NCBI GenBank assembly: GCA_028718465.1
Contig: JAQULX010000136.1
Coordinates: 1-7,166, forward strand
Source of the DNA: Dehalococcoidales bacterium
GTDB lineage: Bacteria > Chloroflexota > Dehalococcoidia > Dehalococcoidales > UBA3254
Length of the DNA: 7,166 nucleotides
Direction of reading: 5' to 3'
Shown here: positions 1 to 6,408 of the stretch, in pieces
Position numbering within the stretch: the stretch's first letter is position 1
How the letters are laid out: every line of letters begins with the position of its first letter
The notes under the pieces: generated by a model
What the model was told of the DNA's origin: nothing
Seen by the model: the letters and a program-made list of their open reading frames with translations, nothing else
The model's database searches: none
Position numbers and translations under genes: made by a program

Positions 1-131
1 CCCCCCAGGTTGACATGCATAAGACCGGGAATGGTGTCCCCGTCCTTAGCATTACGGTAATAATGAACACCCTGGACCAGTGAAGAAGCGCAGTTTCCCA
101 CACCAATGATCGCTACATTTATTTTACCCAA
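1..131 (-). CDS. ino1: Inositol-3-phosphate synthase, N-terminal fragment (runs off left edge)
   Basis: Predicted NAD-dependent enzyme that converts glucose-6-phosphate to 1L-myo-inositol-3-phosphate in the cytoplasm, the first step of inositol and inositol-phospholipid synthesis. The minus strand reads 43 complete codons. Residues 4-21 carry a hydrophobic strand and a glycine-rich dinucleotide-binding loop ([12 protein letters not shown], residues 10-21). [10 protein letters not shown] follows from residue 35. Both blocks closely match my memory of the actinobacterial/archaeal-type Ino1 family, for example the mycobacterial enzyme. I choose the TTG at 131-129 as start because a perfect AAGGAGG lies 8 nt upstream and the recognisable family sequence begins just after it. 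An in-frame ATG at 179-177 would add 16 residues, but it has no ribosome site and sits only about 5 nt from the predicted transcription start. The rest of the gene is outside the window. Confidence 0.9.
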   Translation of the reverse strand, partial: MGKINVAIIGVGNCASSLVQGVHYYRNAKDGDTIPGLMHVNLG

Positions 132-139
132 GAACGATG

Positions 140-146
140 CCTCCTT
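140..146 (-). promoter_or_regulatory. Ribosome binding site that fixes the ino1 TTG start
   Basis: The minus strand reads AAGGAGG here, a full match to the anti-Shine-Dalgarno sequence, 8 nt before the TTG at 131-129. It would lie inside the coding region if the in-frame ATG at 179-177 were used, so it argues for the TTG start. Confidence 0.8.
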
Positions 147-190
147 ATCTTGCCGGGCGGATTTTCCGTCCGAGTTCATGTCCAGTGCAA

Positions 191-220
191 ATTATAACCT
201 AACTAAAGGAATACGTCCAA
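191..220 (-). promoter_or_regulatory. Sigma70-like promoter for ino1 (proximal)
   Basis: On the minus strand a -35 box TTGGAC (220-215; 4 of 6 consensus) is followed after 18 nt by a perfect -10 box TATAAT (196-191). Transcription would start near 184, leaving a leader of about 53 nt before the TTG start of ino1. Position, spacing and the perfect -10 make this the best promoter in the window. Confidence 0.65.
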
Positions 221-250
221 TATTGCTTAAGTAAGGCTAACATTGCGCTT

Positions 251-279
251 ATTATAACCGGTTTTCAGAATATAAACAA
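251..279 (-). promoter_or_regulatory. Possible second (distal) promoter for ino1
   Basis: On the minus strand TTGTTT (279-274) and a perfect TATAAT (256-251) are separated by 17 nt. The -10 lies in the same nine-base word (attataacc on the plus strand) as the proximal promoter, 60 bp away. The -35 match is weak (3 of 6), and AT-rich intergenic DNA yields such boxes by chance, so this is tentative. Confidence 0.35.
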
Positions 280-345
280 TAATAATGAATGGCCATGGAT
301 ACCCACCTAAAATACTATGCCCCGGATAACGTAAAGCATGACTAA

Positions 346-359
346 ATCACTATTGTGAT
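346..359. repeat. Short inverted repeat, possible operator
   Basis: The arms ATCAC (346-350) and GTGAT (355-359) are exact reverse complements separated by TATT. The right arm overlaps the candidate -35 box of the pilus operon promoter, a position suited to a repressor or to an activator that contacts the polymerase. Arms of only 5 bp are easily found by chance, so the regulatory reading is inference. Confidence 0.3.
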
Positions 360-381
360 GGAATTTGACTGAAGCTAATAT
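353..381 (+). promoter_or_regulatory. Tentative promoter of the pil operon
   Basis: TTGTGA (353-358) and TAATAT (376-381) are 17 nt apart and each match 4 of 6 consensus bases. Transcription would begin near 388 and give a leader of about 39 nt before pilB. It is the best rightward candidate I found upstream of pilB. A non-sigma70 promoter cannot be excluded. Confidence 0.35.
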
Positions 382-426
382 TATTCGTGCACCATAGAAT
401 TAAGCACAGGAGAGCGTGTTTCAACT

Positions 427-1929
427 ATGTCAGAAGAGATGATTAATCTCAAGCAGCAGATCCCTCAGGAAGAGGCGATACGGCTGATTCCGGAAGATAT
501 GGCCCGCAAGTATAACGCCATGCCCATATCTATCAACGGCAATACTTTGATAGTGGCCATGATCAATCCCAACGATATTTTCGCACTGGAAGCCCTGGCC
601 AGCTTCACCAAGATGCGCATCGAACCGCAGGCGACTACTCTCGAAGAGCTTACGACCTGTATTGATTTTCACTATAAGTCCTTTTCCGAAATCGAAAAAA
701 AGATCTCCGACATCAAGCTGGGAGATGGTTCGGGAAAGGAAGATATCCGTCTTACTACCTTTACCGACGCCCCGGTCGCCCAGGCCCTGGTGCTGATTAT
801 AGACGAAGCCGTAAAATCACGGGCTTCCGATATCCATATCCAGCCCCAGGAAGATAGAGTCCGGGTGCGCTACCGCATCGACGGCACTCTGCATGATACG
901 CTCTCTCTCCCGGTAGCGACCGGCATACCGCTGATTTCCCGTATCAAGGTCCTGGCCAATATGAACATTGCCGATACTCACCGTCCGCAGGACGGGCAAT
1001 TCTCAGTGGAAGCCAAGAACCGCGCTATCGATATCCGCGTAGGCACCACTCCCACGGTCTTTGGCGAGATGGCAGCCATGCGCCTGCTTTACAAAGCCCG
1101 GGCAACCATGACGCTCCCTGAACTGGGCTTTTCTCCCGATTCCCTGGTGAAATTTGAGAAGATGCTTAAAGTCCCTTACGGCATGATCCTGGTCAGCGGC
1201 CCCACCGGCGCCGGCAAGACAACTACATTGTATGCTTCGATCAACTGTCTGGACTCGGTCGAACGCAATATCATTACCATCGAAGACCCGGTTGAATACC
1301 GGTTTAAAAATATCAACCAGATCCAGGTAAACACCAAGGCCGGGGTGACATTCGCCGCCGGGCTCCGCTCTATCCTCCGCCTGGACCCCAACGTGATATT
1401 GATCGGAGAAATCCGCGATGCCGAAACAGCCAATATCGCGGTCCAGTCCGCCCTGACCGGCCACCTGGTGCTCTCTTCAATTCACGCCAACGATTCCGTC
1501 GGGGTAATCTTCCGTCTGCTCGACCTGGGAATCGAGCCGTTCCTGGTGGCCTCATCCCTGGCAGGAATCGTCGCCCAGCGTATGGTCCGGCGCATTTGCC
1601 CGGACTGCGGCAGAAAAGTGAAGGTTTCCCTGCTGGAGCAGATGATCTATACCAAGGAAGCCCGGGACGAACGAACGGAGTTTATGTTCGGGCGGGGGTG
1701 CCAGACCTGCGGGCAGACCGGGTATATGGGAAGAATGGGCATTTTTGAGCTTCTGCAAATGACCGATGAGCTCAGGACACTGGTGGTGAAAGGGGCATCC
1801 ACAACGGAAATCCGGGCTGAGGCTTTGAAGGAAGGCATGGTCACCCTGCTGCAGGACGGCATGCTGAAGGTAAAATCCAATCAAACGACTCCGTCGGAAA
1901 TTCTGCGCAAGGCCTATTCCATGGAATAA
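427..1929 (+). CDS. pilB: Type IV pilus assembly (extension) ATPase PilB / GspE family
   Basis: Predicted cytoplasmic hexameric ATPase that drives pilin polymerisation by acting on PilC. Residues 8-85 resemble the second half of the MshEN/GspE N-terminal module (IPEDMARKYNAMPIS at 21-35, then VAMINPND). Next comes the ASDIHIQP segment (133-140). The motor core has Walker A GPTGAGKT (258-265), an Asp box with IEDPVEY (285-291), Walker B with GEIRD (327-331) and a His box GHLVLSSIHAND (345-356). A zinc-type Cys tetrad (C391, C394, C425, C428) is typical of PilB/GspE and absent from PilT. At 500 residues it is shorter than the usual 560 or so because the first N-terminal subdomain is missing. 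AGGAGA at 408-413 is somewhat far (13 nt) from the ATG; an in-frame ATG at 439 is an alternative. First gene of the pil operon. The assignment to T4P rather than type II secretion rests on the linked pilT. Confidence 0.93.
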   Translation: MSEEMINLKQQIPQEEAIRLIPEDMARKYNAMPISINGNTLIVAMINPNDIFALEALASFTKMRIEPQATTLEELTTCIDFHYKSFSEIEKKISDIKLGDGSGKEDIRLTTFTDAPVAQALVLIIDEAVKSRASDIHIQPQEDRVRVRYRIDGTLHDTLSLPVATGIPLISRIKVLANMNIADTHRPQDGQFSVEAKNRAIDIRVGTTPTVFGEMAAMRLLYKARATMTLPELGFSPDSLVKFEKMLKVPYGMILVSGPTGAGKTTTLYASINCLDSVERNIITIEDPVEYRFKNINQIQVNTKAGVTFAAGLRSILRLDPNVILIGEIRDAETANIAVQSALTGHLVLSSIHANDSVGVIFRLLDLGIEPFLVASSLAGIVAQRMVRRICPDCGRKVKVSLLEQMIYTKEARDERTEFMFGRGCQTCGQTGYMGRMGIFELLQMTDELRTLVVKGASTTEIRAEALKEGMVTLLQDGMLKVKSNQTTPSEILRKAYSME

Positions 1930-1969
1930 GGGGATAATACTCCCTGTATAAGTCTATATCAGAACGGGG

Positions 1970-3190
1970 GTGATCAGGATAGTTTACACTTATGTAGCCT
2001 ATAACGAAAACAAGGAAATCATAAAAGGCAAACTGGAAGCGAAAGATGAAGACCAGGCTGCCAGCCTCCTGAGCTACGCCGGTTACCAGGTAATCAACCT
2101 CAAGGAAAGGGTCTCTTTTCCCACTTTCCAGAAGATGGTTAAGTACCTTTATCCGGTCAAGCCGCAGGATGTCATTCTCTTTTACCGCCAGATGGCGCTG
2201 CTGGTCGAGTCCGGCCTGAACATCGTCACCGCCATGGACCTGCTGCAAGAGCAGGCGACCAACCGGATATTCAAGCAGACACTGAAAGAAATCATCAAGG
2301 ATGTACGTGCAGGCAGCCAGCTATCGGCCGCCATGTCCAAACACCCGGATATATTTCCTCAGGTCCACTACCAGTCGCTCAGAGTCGGAGAGCAGACCGG
2401 AGGCCTGGAGGGGATACTGAGACAGATCGCCGAGTATACCGAGAAGCAGCTCATCTCCAAAAAAGGCGTCAAGAACGCGATGACCTACCCCGTGATCGCT
2501 TTGATCGTGGCGGTGGTGGTTATCGCCGTTATGGTCACCTTCGTCTTCCCGGCCTTCGGCAGCCTGTATGAGTCCATGGGAAACGAGGTGCCGGCTGCGA
2601 CGCGGATGGTACTCGATCTGGGAGCGAACCTGCGCGCCTATGGTCTTTATATTATCGGTATCGCGGCGCTGGTGATAGCATTTTTCGTGGCCTATTTCAA
2701 GACTACTGCCGGCAGGTACCACTGGGACGCCATGTCGCTCAGGTTCCCGATGGTCGGGCGCATTAATCATCTGAATGAACTGGCCCGACTTTGCCGCAGC
2801 ATCTCCGTTCTGTTTAAGGCCGGATTGCCTCTGACGGAGATTCTGCCCCTGGCAATTCAAAGCTGTGGCAATAAGGTCATGTCGAAGACGCTTATGAACA
2901 TTCGCGACGATATGCTGGGAGGGGAGGGACTCTCCCACCCGATGTCCAAGCACACGATCTTCCTCCCCATGATGGTCCAGATGGTCAGGGTCGGCGAAGA
3001 GACAGGCAACCTGGACAGTACCCTGCTTTCCGTGGCCCAGAGCTACGAGACAGAAGCCGAAGACCGGACCAAGGCCCTGATCGGAATGATACAGCCGGTG
3101 ATGACCGTAGTAATAGGCCTGGTGGTAGGACTGATGGCTATGACCCTGGTCTCCTCAATGTATGGGATGTATTCCCAGGGAGGACTATAG
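1970..3190 (+). CDS. pilC: Type IV pilus inner-membrane platform protein PilC / GspF family
   Basis: Predicted polytopic membrane protein that couples the PilB and PilT motors to pilin insertion and extraction. After a short N-terminal domain (about 1-60) it has two homologous T2SF domains, near 68-191 and 270-392. The duplication is visible directly: LRVGEQTGGLEGIL (137-150) pairs with VRVGEETGNLDSTL (339-352). Predicted membrane helices lie near 174-194, 224-243 and 373-395, as in the family, and 406 residues is normal length. The start is GTG at 1970, the only canonical start between the upstream in-frame stop at 1949-1951 and the conserved N-terminus. It has no good Shine-Dalgarno site, only a G-run that abuts the codon. 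It begins 40 bp after pilB, so translation may depend on upstream ribosomes. Confidence 0.93.
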   Translation: MIRIVYTYVAYNENKEIIKGKLEAKDEDQAASLLSYAGYQVINLKERVSFPTFQKMVKYLYPVKPQDVILFYRQMALLVESGLNIVTAMDLLQEQATNRIFKQTLKEIIKDVRAGSQLSAAMSKHPDIFPQVHYQSLRVGEQTGGLEGILRQIAEYTEKQLISKKGVKNAMTYPVIALIVAVVVIAVMVTFVFPAFGSLYESMGNEVPAATRMVLDLGANLRAYGLYIIGIAALVIAFFVAYFKTTAGRYHWDAMSLRFPMVGRINHLNELARLCRSISVLFKAGLPLTEILPLAIQSCGNKVMSKTLMNIRDDMLGGEGLSHPMSKHTIFLPMMVQMVRVGEETGNLDSTLLSVAQSYETEAEDRTKALIGMIQPVMTVVIGLVVGLMAMTLVSSMYGMYSQGGL

Positions 3191-3250
3191 GAGCCTGGAG
3201 ACTGAAAACCAACAGCTAAAAAGAATAAATATGCGCTTATCCTGTGCAGC

Positions 3251-3255
3251 GGAGG
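3251..3255 (+). promoter_or_regulatory. Ribosome binding site that fixes the pilO GTG start
   Basis: GGAGG lies 6 nt before the GTG at 3262. A further in-frame GTG at 3244 would put this site inside the coding region and has no site of its own, so 3262 is preferred. Confidence 0.75.
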
Positions 3256-3261
3256 TGGCCA

Positions 3262-3843
3262 GTGAAAATAGGTAAAATGACCGTGATATTTATTGTCGTG
3301 GGTGTGTTCCTGATTGTCGGCATCACCATGGGTTATATACGGACCCAGCAGGCCAAACAGGAACAGCAACTGGAGCAAAACCTGACCCAGGCCAGGCAAA
3401 AGCTGGCCCTGATCAGGACCGATGACCTGGAAGCTCAAAAAGAGCAGATCACCGGGGACATTCAAGATTACAAAGCCCGGATTGATTCAGCCCTGAACAG
3501 CCTTCCGGTCCCCAATGACAATATCGACGCTACGGATACGGTGCTCCAGACAGCCCGGAGTTTTGGTGTGAATATCGTCAATATCTCCTCTTCCGGTGAG
3601 TCCATCACTGAAATAAAAGACCTCACGGGAACGGCTTTGCCGCTGAACCTGACAGTTGAGGGAAGTGTCCAGAACATCGCCAGCTTTGTCGTGGATCTCA
3701 GCCGGAAATTCCCCACCGGCACCGTCAAGATGGTCCAGATACACAATCCGGAGATCCCGGTTTCCGGACTTGAAGAGGGACAGGAGATAGAACCGGCTAA
3801 CGCCGCTATCACTATTACAATTTTTAACTATAAGGGTGAATAA
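3262..3843 (+). CDS. pilO: PilO-like type IV pilus alignment protein
   Basis: Predicted bitopic membrane protein of the pilus alignment subcomplex, partner of PilN. The GTG start at 3262 gives 193 residues, close to the usual PilO length of about 200. Residues 6-25 form one hydrophobic helix. Residues 27-75 are rich in Gln, Glu, Lys and Leu and look like a coiled coil. Residues 83-190 look like the small PilO alpha/beta domain, including LPLNLTVEGSVQNIASF (126-142), which fits the family pattern of a strand followed by a helix. Sequence conservation in PilO is low, so the call rests on architecture, this short motif and the context. The gene follows pilC after 71 bp and ends 2 bp before the pilM-pilN gene. 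In most operons pilO lies after pilN; here it comes first. Another bitopic pilus accessory protein is the main alternative. Confidence 0.75.
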   Translation: MKIGKMTVIFIVVGVFLIVGITMGYIRTQQAKQEQQLEQNLTQARQKLALIRTDDLEAQKEQITGDIQDYKARIDSALNSLPVPNDNIDATDTVLQTARSFGVNIVNISSSGESITEIKDLTGTALPLNLTVEGSVQNIASFVVDLSRKFPTGTVKMVQIHNPEIPVSGLEEGQEIEPANAAITITIFNYKGE

Positions 3844-3845
3844 AA

Positions 3846-5312
3846 ATGTGGAATGATACAGTCACGGTTTATATTGACGACACCAGCATCCGCTTAATGG
3901 TCTCCTACCACAAGAGGATTAAAAAATGGGCGGATGTCCGGCTTGAGCCAGGCCTGGTAAAAAACGGGGTGGTGCTTAAGGAGAACGAGGTCGCAGCCCA
4001 GATAAAAAAACTGGTGCTGACCCAGGAAGTCAAGACCAAAAAGGTAATCCTGGGATACAGCGGCCTGCACTCCCTGACCCGTCCGCTTTCTTTGCCGCCC
4101 CTGCCCAAGTCCATGCTGCCTGAAGCGGTGGCACGGGAAGCCAGAAGGGTCCTGCCGGTACCGCTGGAGCAGCTTTACCTGACCTGGAGGGTCATGCCCA
4201 GCAGCAAAGGGAAGACCCAGGCCTTCGTGGCGGCTACTCCACGCAAATCGTCCGATTCGCTGATCAAGGCTATACGGGCGGGGGGACTGGAACCCTACCG
4301 AATGGCCATTAAACCGCTGGTACTGACCAAGGCCCTGACCGTCAATGACGCCATACTGGTAGACCTTCAGCCTGGCGAGTTCGATATCGTTATCATGATG
4401 AACGGTATAGCCCAGCCCATCCGGACGGTTTCATTGCCCAATGAAGACCTGACCTGGGAAAAGAAGGTCGAGATGATCACCAGCGATCTGGAGCGCACGG
4501 TAAAGTTCTATGATTCCAACAATCCCGAATCACCTTTGACTCCGGAGGTGCCGTTATTTATTTCCGGAGACCTGCTGACCAGGCCGGAACTGCATAAGCC
4601 GATGGCAGAGCAGTTAGGCCATCCGGTCAAGATATTGTCTTTCGAGATGACCGGAACGCAGTCCATTGAACAGCGCCACCTGATAAACATCGCTATGGCT
4701 ATCGCCGCCGCTCCGGCCGGACGCGAAGCCAACTTCCAGTTATCTAACCTGAACGTGCTCCCCGCTCCCTACTGCACCCGGTCCCTTTCCTGGCCGAAAA
4801 TGGTGGGCATACCCGGCGGCGCAGCCGTCTGCGGCCTGGTAGTTCCGCTGCTGCTGATGATGCAAAGCTCCTCCGCGAATATCGAGTCCATGCAGAAAGA
4901 ACTGGACTCGACCAATCTGGAAGTCAACAAGAAAACGGTGCTGCGGCAGGAATTGAAAACAACCGTGACAGACCTGGAAACACAACTGACGGCCGTAAAG
5001 CAAAACTACGACAACATCCGGCTTTCCCTGGATGATATGTCGATACAGCAGGGAATAATTAACGGAGACTTGAATGCAGTTTTAAGCGGCGCGCCTTCCA
5101 GCGTGTTTCTGACCGATATCAGGGAAAGCGACGGGAACGTTGTGATCGCTGGTAATGCTCCTCAGGAGGCGGATGTTCTGTCCTATGCCAGAACCCTGGA
5201 CAATACCATGCGGTTCGCTTCCACCACTGTCACCGAGCTAACCTTCTTCCCAGGGGAAGAAGAGCAGGAAAGCCATGTTGAATTCACCTTGACCATGAGG
5301 AGAGACAAATGA
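3846..5312 (+). CDS. pilM: PilM-PilN fusion protein (GspL-like architecture)
   Basis: Predicted scaffold protein that spans the membrane and joins the cytoplasmic actin-like PilM to PilN in one 488-residue chain. Residues 1-290 look like a PilM/actin-like domain, starting with VTVYIDDTSIRL (6-17). NLNVLPAPY (301-309) resembles the short N-terminal motif (about INLLP) by which PilN normally docks onto PilM. A hydrophobic membrane segment follows (about 319-340), then a coiled coil (about 344-395) and a small C-terminal domain (about 405-488) of PilN type. No stop or in-frame ATG/GTG start suited to a separate pilN lies at the junction. The actin nucleotide loops look degenerate: DDTSIR replaces the usual DxGxxxxK/R-type loop, VDLQPGEFD (172-180) replaces a DIG-type loop, and SGDLLTRPEL (240-249) has lost the double glycine. 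AAGGGTGA at 3832-3839 gives good ribosome spacing, and the gene starts 2 bp after pilO. Fusion architecture is well supported; the fine domain borders are not. Confidence 0.82.
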   Translation: MWNDTVTVYIDDTSIRLMVSYHKRIKKWADVRLEPGLVKNGVVLKENEVAAQIKKLVLTQEVKTKKVILGYSGLHSLTRPLSLPPLPKSMLPEAVAREARRVLPVPLEQLYLTWRVMPSSKGKTQAFVAATPRKSSDSLIKAIRAGGLEPYRMAIKPLVLTKALTVNDAILVDLQPGEFDIVIMMNGIAQPIRTVSLPNEDLTWEKKVEMITSDLERTVKFYDSNNPESPLTPEVPLFISGDLLTRPELHKPMAEQLGHPVKILSFEMTGTQSIEQRHLINIAMAIAAAPAGREANFQLSNLNVLPAPYCTRSLSWPKMVGIPGGAAVCGLVVPLLLMMQSSSANIESMQKELDSTNLEVNKKTVLRQELKTTVTDLETQLTAVKQNYDNIRLSLDDMSIQQGIINGDLNAVLSGAPSSVFLTDIRESDGNVVIAGNAPQEADVLSYARTLDNTMRFASTTVTELTFFPGEEEQESHVEFTLTMRRDK

Positions 5313-6406
5313 GTGAAATTGATGTCATTACCCTAATCCGGATCGCTAAAATCAGGGGAGCTTCAGACCTCCACCTGTCATGCGGCTGTCCTGCGATGTT
5401 GAGACTGCACGGCGAACTGGTGCAGGCTGACGACAACAACCTTATTACTCCTGAAGAAATGGACGACGCTTTTAATCAGATTACTACGGAAGAGGAGAGA
5501 CGGGCGTTTTATAAAGACCTGGAGCTGGACTGGGGCTACACTATTCCCGACCTGGTGCGCGTGCGGTGCAATGCGGCCATGCAGCGCGGTACAGTAAGCA
5601 TGGTCATGCGTTTGATCCCCAGCGCAATACCGGATATCGATACCCTGGATTTACCTGAATTATGCAAGGACCTGATACTCAGGCCGCGAGGCATGTTGAT
5701 TGTCAGCGGTCCTACCGGCAGCGGTAAATCAACCACCCTGGCCGCCATGATCAACTATCTGAACCATAAAGAAAAACGCCGCATTGTGACTATTGAGGAC
5801 CCTATCGAGTACGTCTATACCAGCGACAAGTGCAACATCACGCAGAGGGAGCTGGGCGGTGATACGCATTCCTTTGCGGAAGCTCTAAGGCACGTGCTGC
5901 GCCAGGACCCCGATGTCATACTGGTGGGGGAAATGCGCGACCTGGAAACAGCTTCCGCGGCTTTGACCATCGCTGAGACCGGCCACCTGATCCTGACCAC
6001 CGGCCATGCTCCCAGTTCTTACCAGGCTGTCGAGCGTATTATCGATATGTTTCCACCTCACGAACGCGGACTGGCACAGACCCGTATGGCTTCGCTGTTA
6101 AACGGCATTTTGTGCCAGGCCCTGGTGCCCCGGGTGGGCGGCAAGGGCCGGGCGGCGGCGGTTGAGATTATGCTGGCAAATCCGGCGGTCCGCAACCTGA
6201 TCCGGGAGGGGAAAATACACCAGTTGCCCAATGCTATCCGTACCAATGCACGCCTGGGGATGCAGCTTCTGGACCAGGCACTGGTCAGCCTGCATAAAGA
6301 CGGCGTTGTCAGTACGGAAAGCGTCTACGCCTTCTGCAACGAACCGGATGAGGTAGAAAAGCTCATTGTCAATTCCGAAGACATGATGATGACATCCAGT
6401 TTATAG
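5309..6406 (+). CDS. pilT: Type IV pilus retraction ATPase PilT
   Basis: Predicted cytoplasmic hexameric ATPase that powers pilus retraction and so twitching, adhesion or DNA uptake. The 365 residues have the PilT N-terminal PAS-like region (SDLHLSCGCPAMLRL, 19-33), Walker A GPTGSGKS (134-141), Asp box TIEDPIEYVY (161-170), Walker B ILVGEMRD (204-211) and the hallmark C-terminal AVRNLIREGKIHQL (293-306), which matches the PilT signature AIRNLIRE. It lacks the PilB zinc cysteines. The His box reads AETGHLILTTGHAPSS (222-237), whereas well-known PilT proteins have a GTLHT core there; the second histidine (H233) is kept. The ATG overlaps the stop of the preceding gene (ATGA, 4 bp), and AGGAG at 5298-5302 lies 6 nt upstream, which implies translational coupling. 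Last gene of the operon; its stop is 2 bp from that of a convergent gene. Confidence 0.94.
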   Translation: MSEIDVITLIRIAKIRGASDLHLSCGCPAMLRLHGELVQADDNNLITPEEMDDAFNQITTEEERRAFYKDLELDWGYTIPDLVRVRCNAAMQRGTVSMVMRLIPSAIPDIDTLDLPELCKDLILRPRGMLIVSGPTGSGKSTTLAAMINYLNHKEKRRIVTIEDPIEYVYTSDKCNITQRELGGDTHSFAEALRHVLRQDPDVILVGEMRDLETASAALTIAETGHLILTTGHAPSSYQAVERIIDMFPPHERGLAQTRMASLLNGILCQALVPRVGGKGRAAAVEIMLANPAVRNLIREGKIHQLPNAIRTNARLGMQLLDQALVSLHKDGVVSTESVYAFCNEPDEVEKLIVNSEDMMMTSSL

Positions 6407-6408
6407 TT

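Larger units (their letters stand above)
180..426. other. Divergent intergenic region between ino1 and the pilus operon
   Basis: This AT-rich stretch separates the leftward ino1 gene from the rightward pil operon. It is markedly richer in A and T than the coding DNA on either side, and I see no plausible protein in it. It holds the two leftward promoter candidates (191-220 and 251-279), a tentative rightward promoter (353-381) and a short inverted repeat (346-359). Two small perfect palindromes, AACCGGTT at 256-263 and ATGGCCAT at 289-296, are also present without assigned function. Confidence 0.8.

Noticed and set aside
1003..1464. A 153-codon minus-strand reading frame inside pilB
   Set aside because: It lies wholly antisense to the conserved PilB core, which has intact catalytic motifs. 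The translated product shows no recognisable domain, and no promoter or ribosome site is apparent.
2321..2953. A 210-codon minus-strand reading frame inside pilC
   Set aside because: Long, but antisense to both PilC domains. Its His/Arg/Gln-rich, low-complexity composition is typical of shadow frames.
427..3190. Reading pilB and pilC as type II secretion gspE and gspF
   Set aside because: The families overlap, but the same operon contains a clear PilT retraction ATPase, which type II secretion lacks, and there are no other gsp genes.
3231..3275. A 14-codon ATG frame overlapping the pilO start (possible leader peptide)
   Set aside because: It has no ribosome site and no run of regulatory codons or attenuator hairpin. 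It is most simply chance within the pilC-pilO gap.
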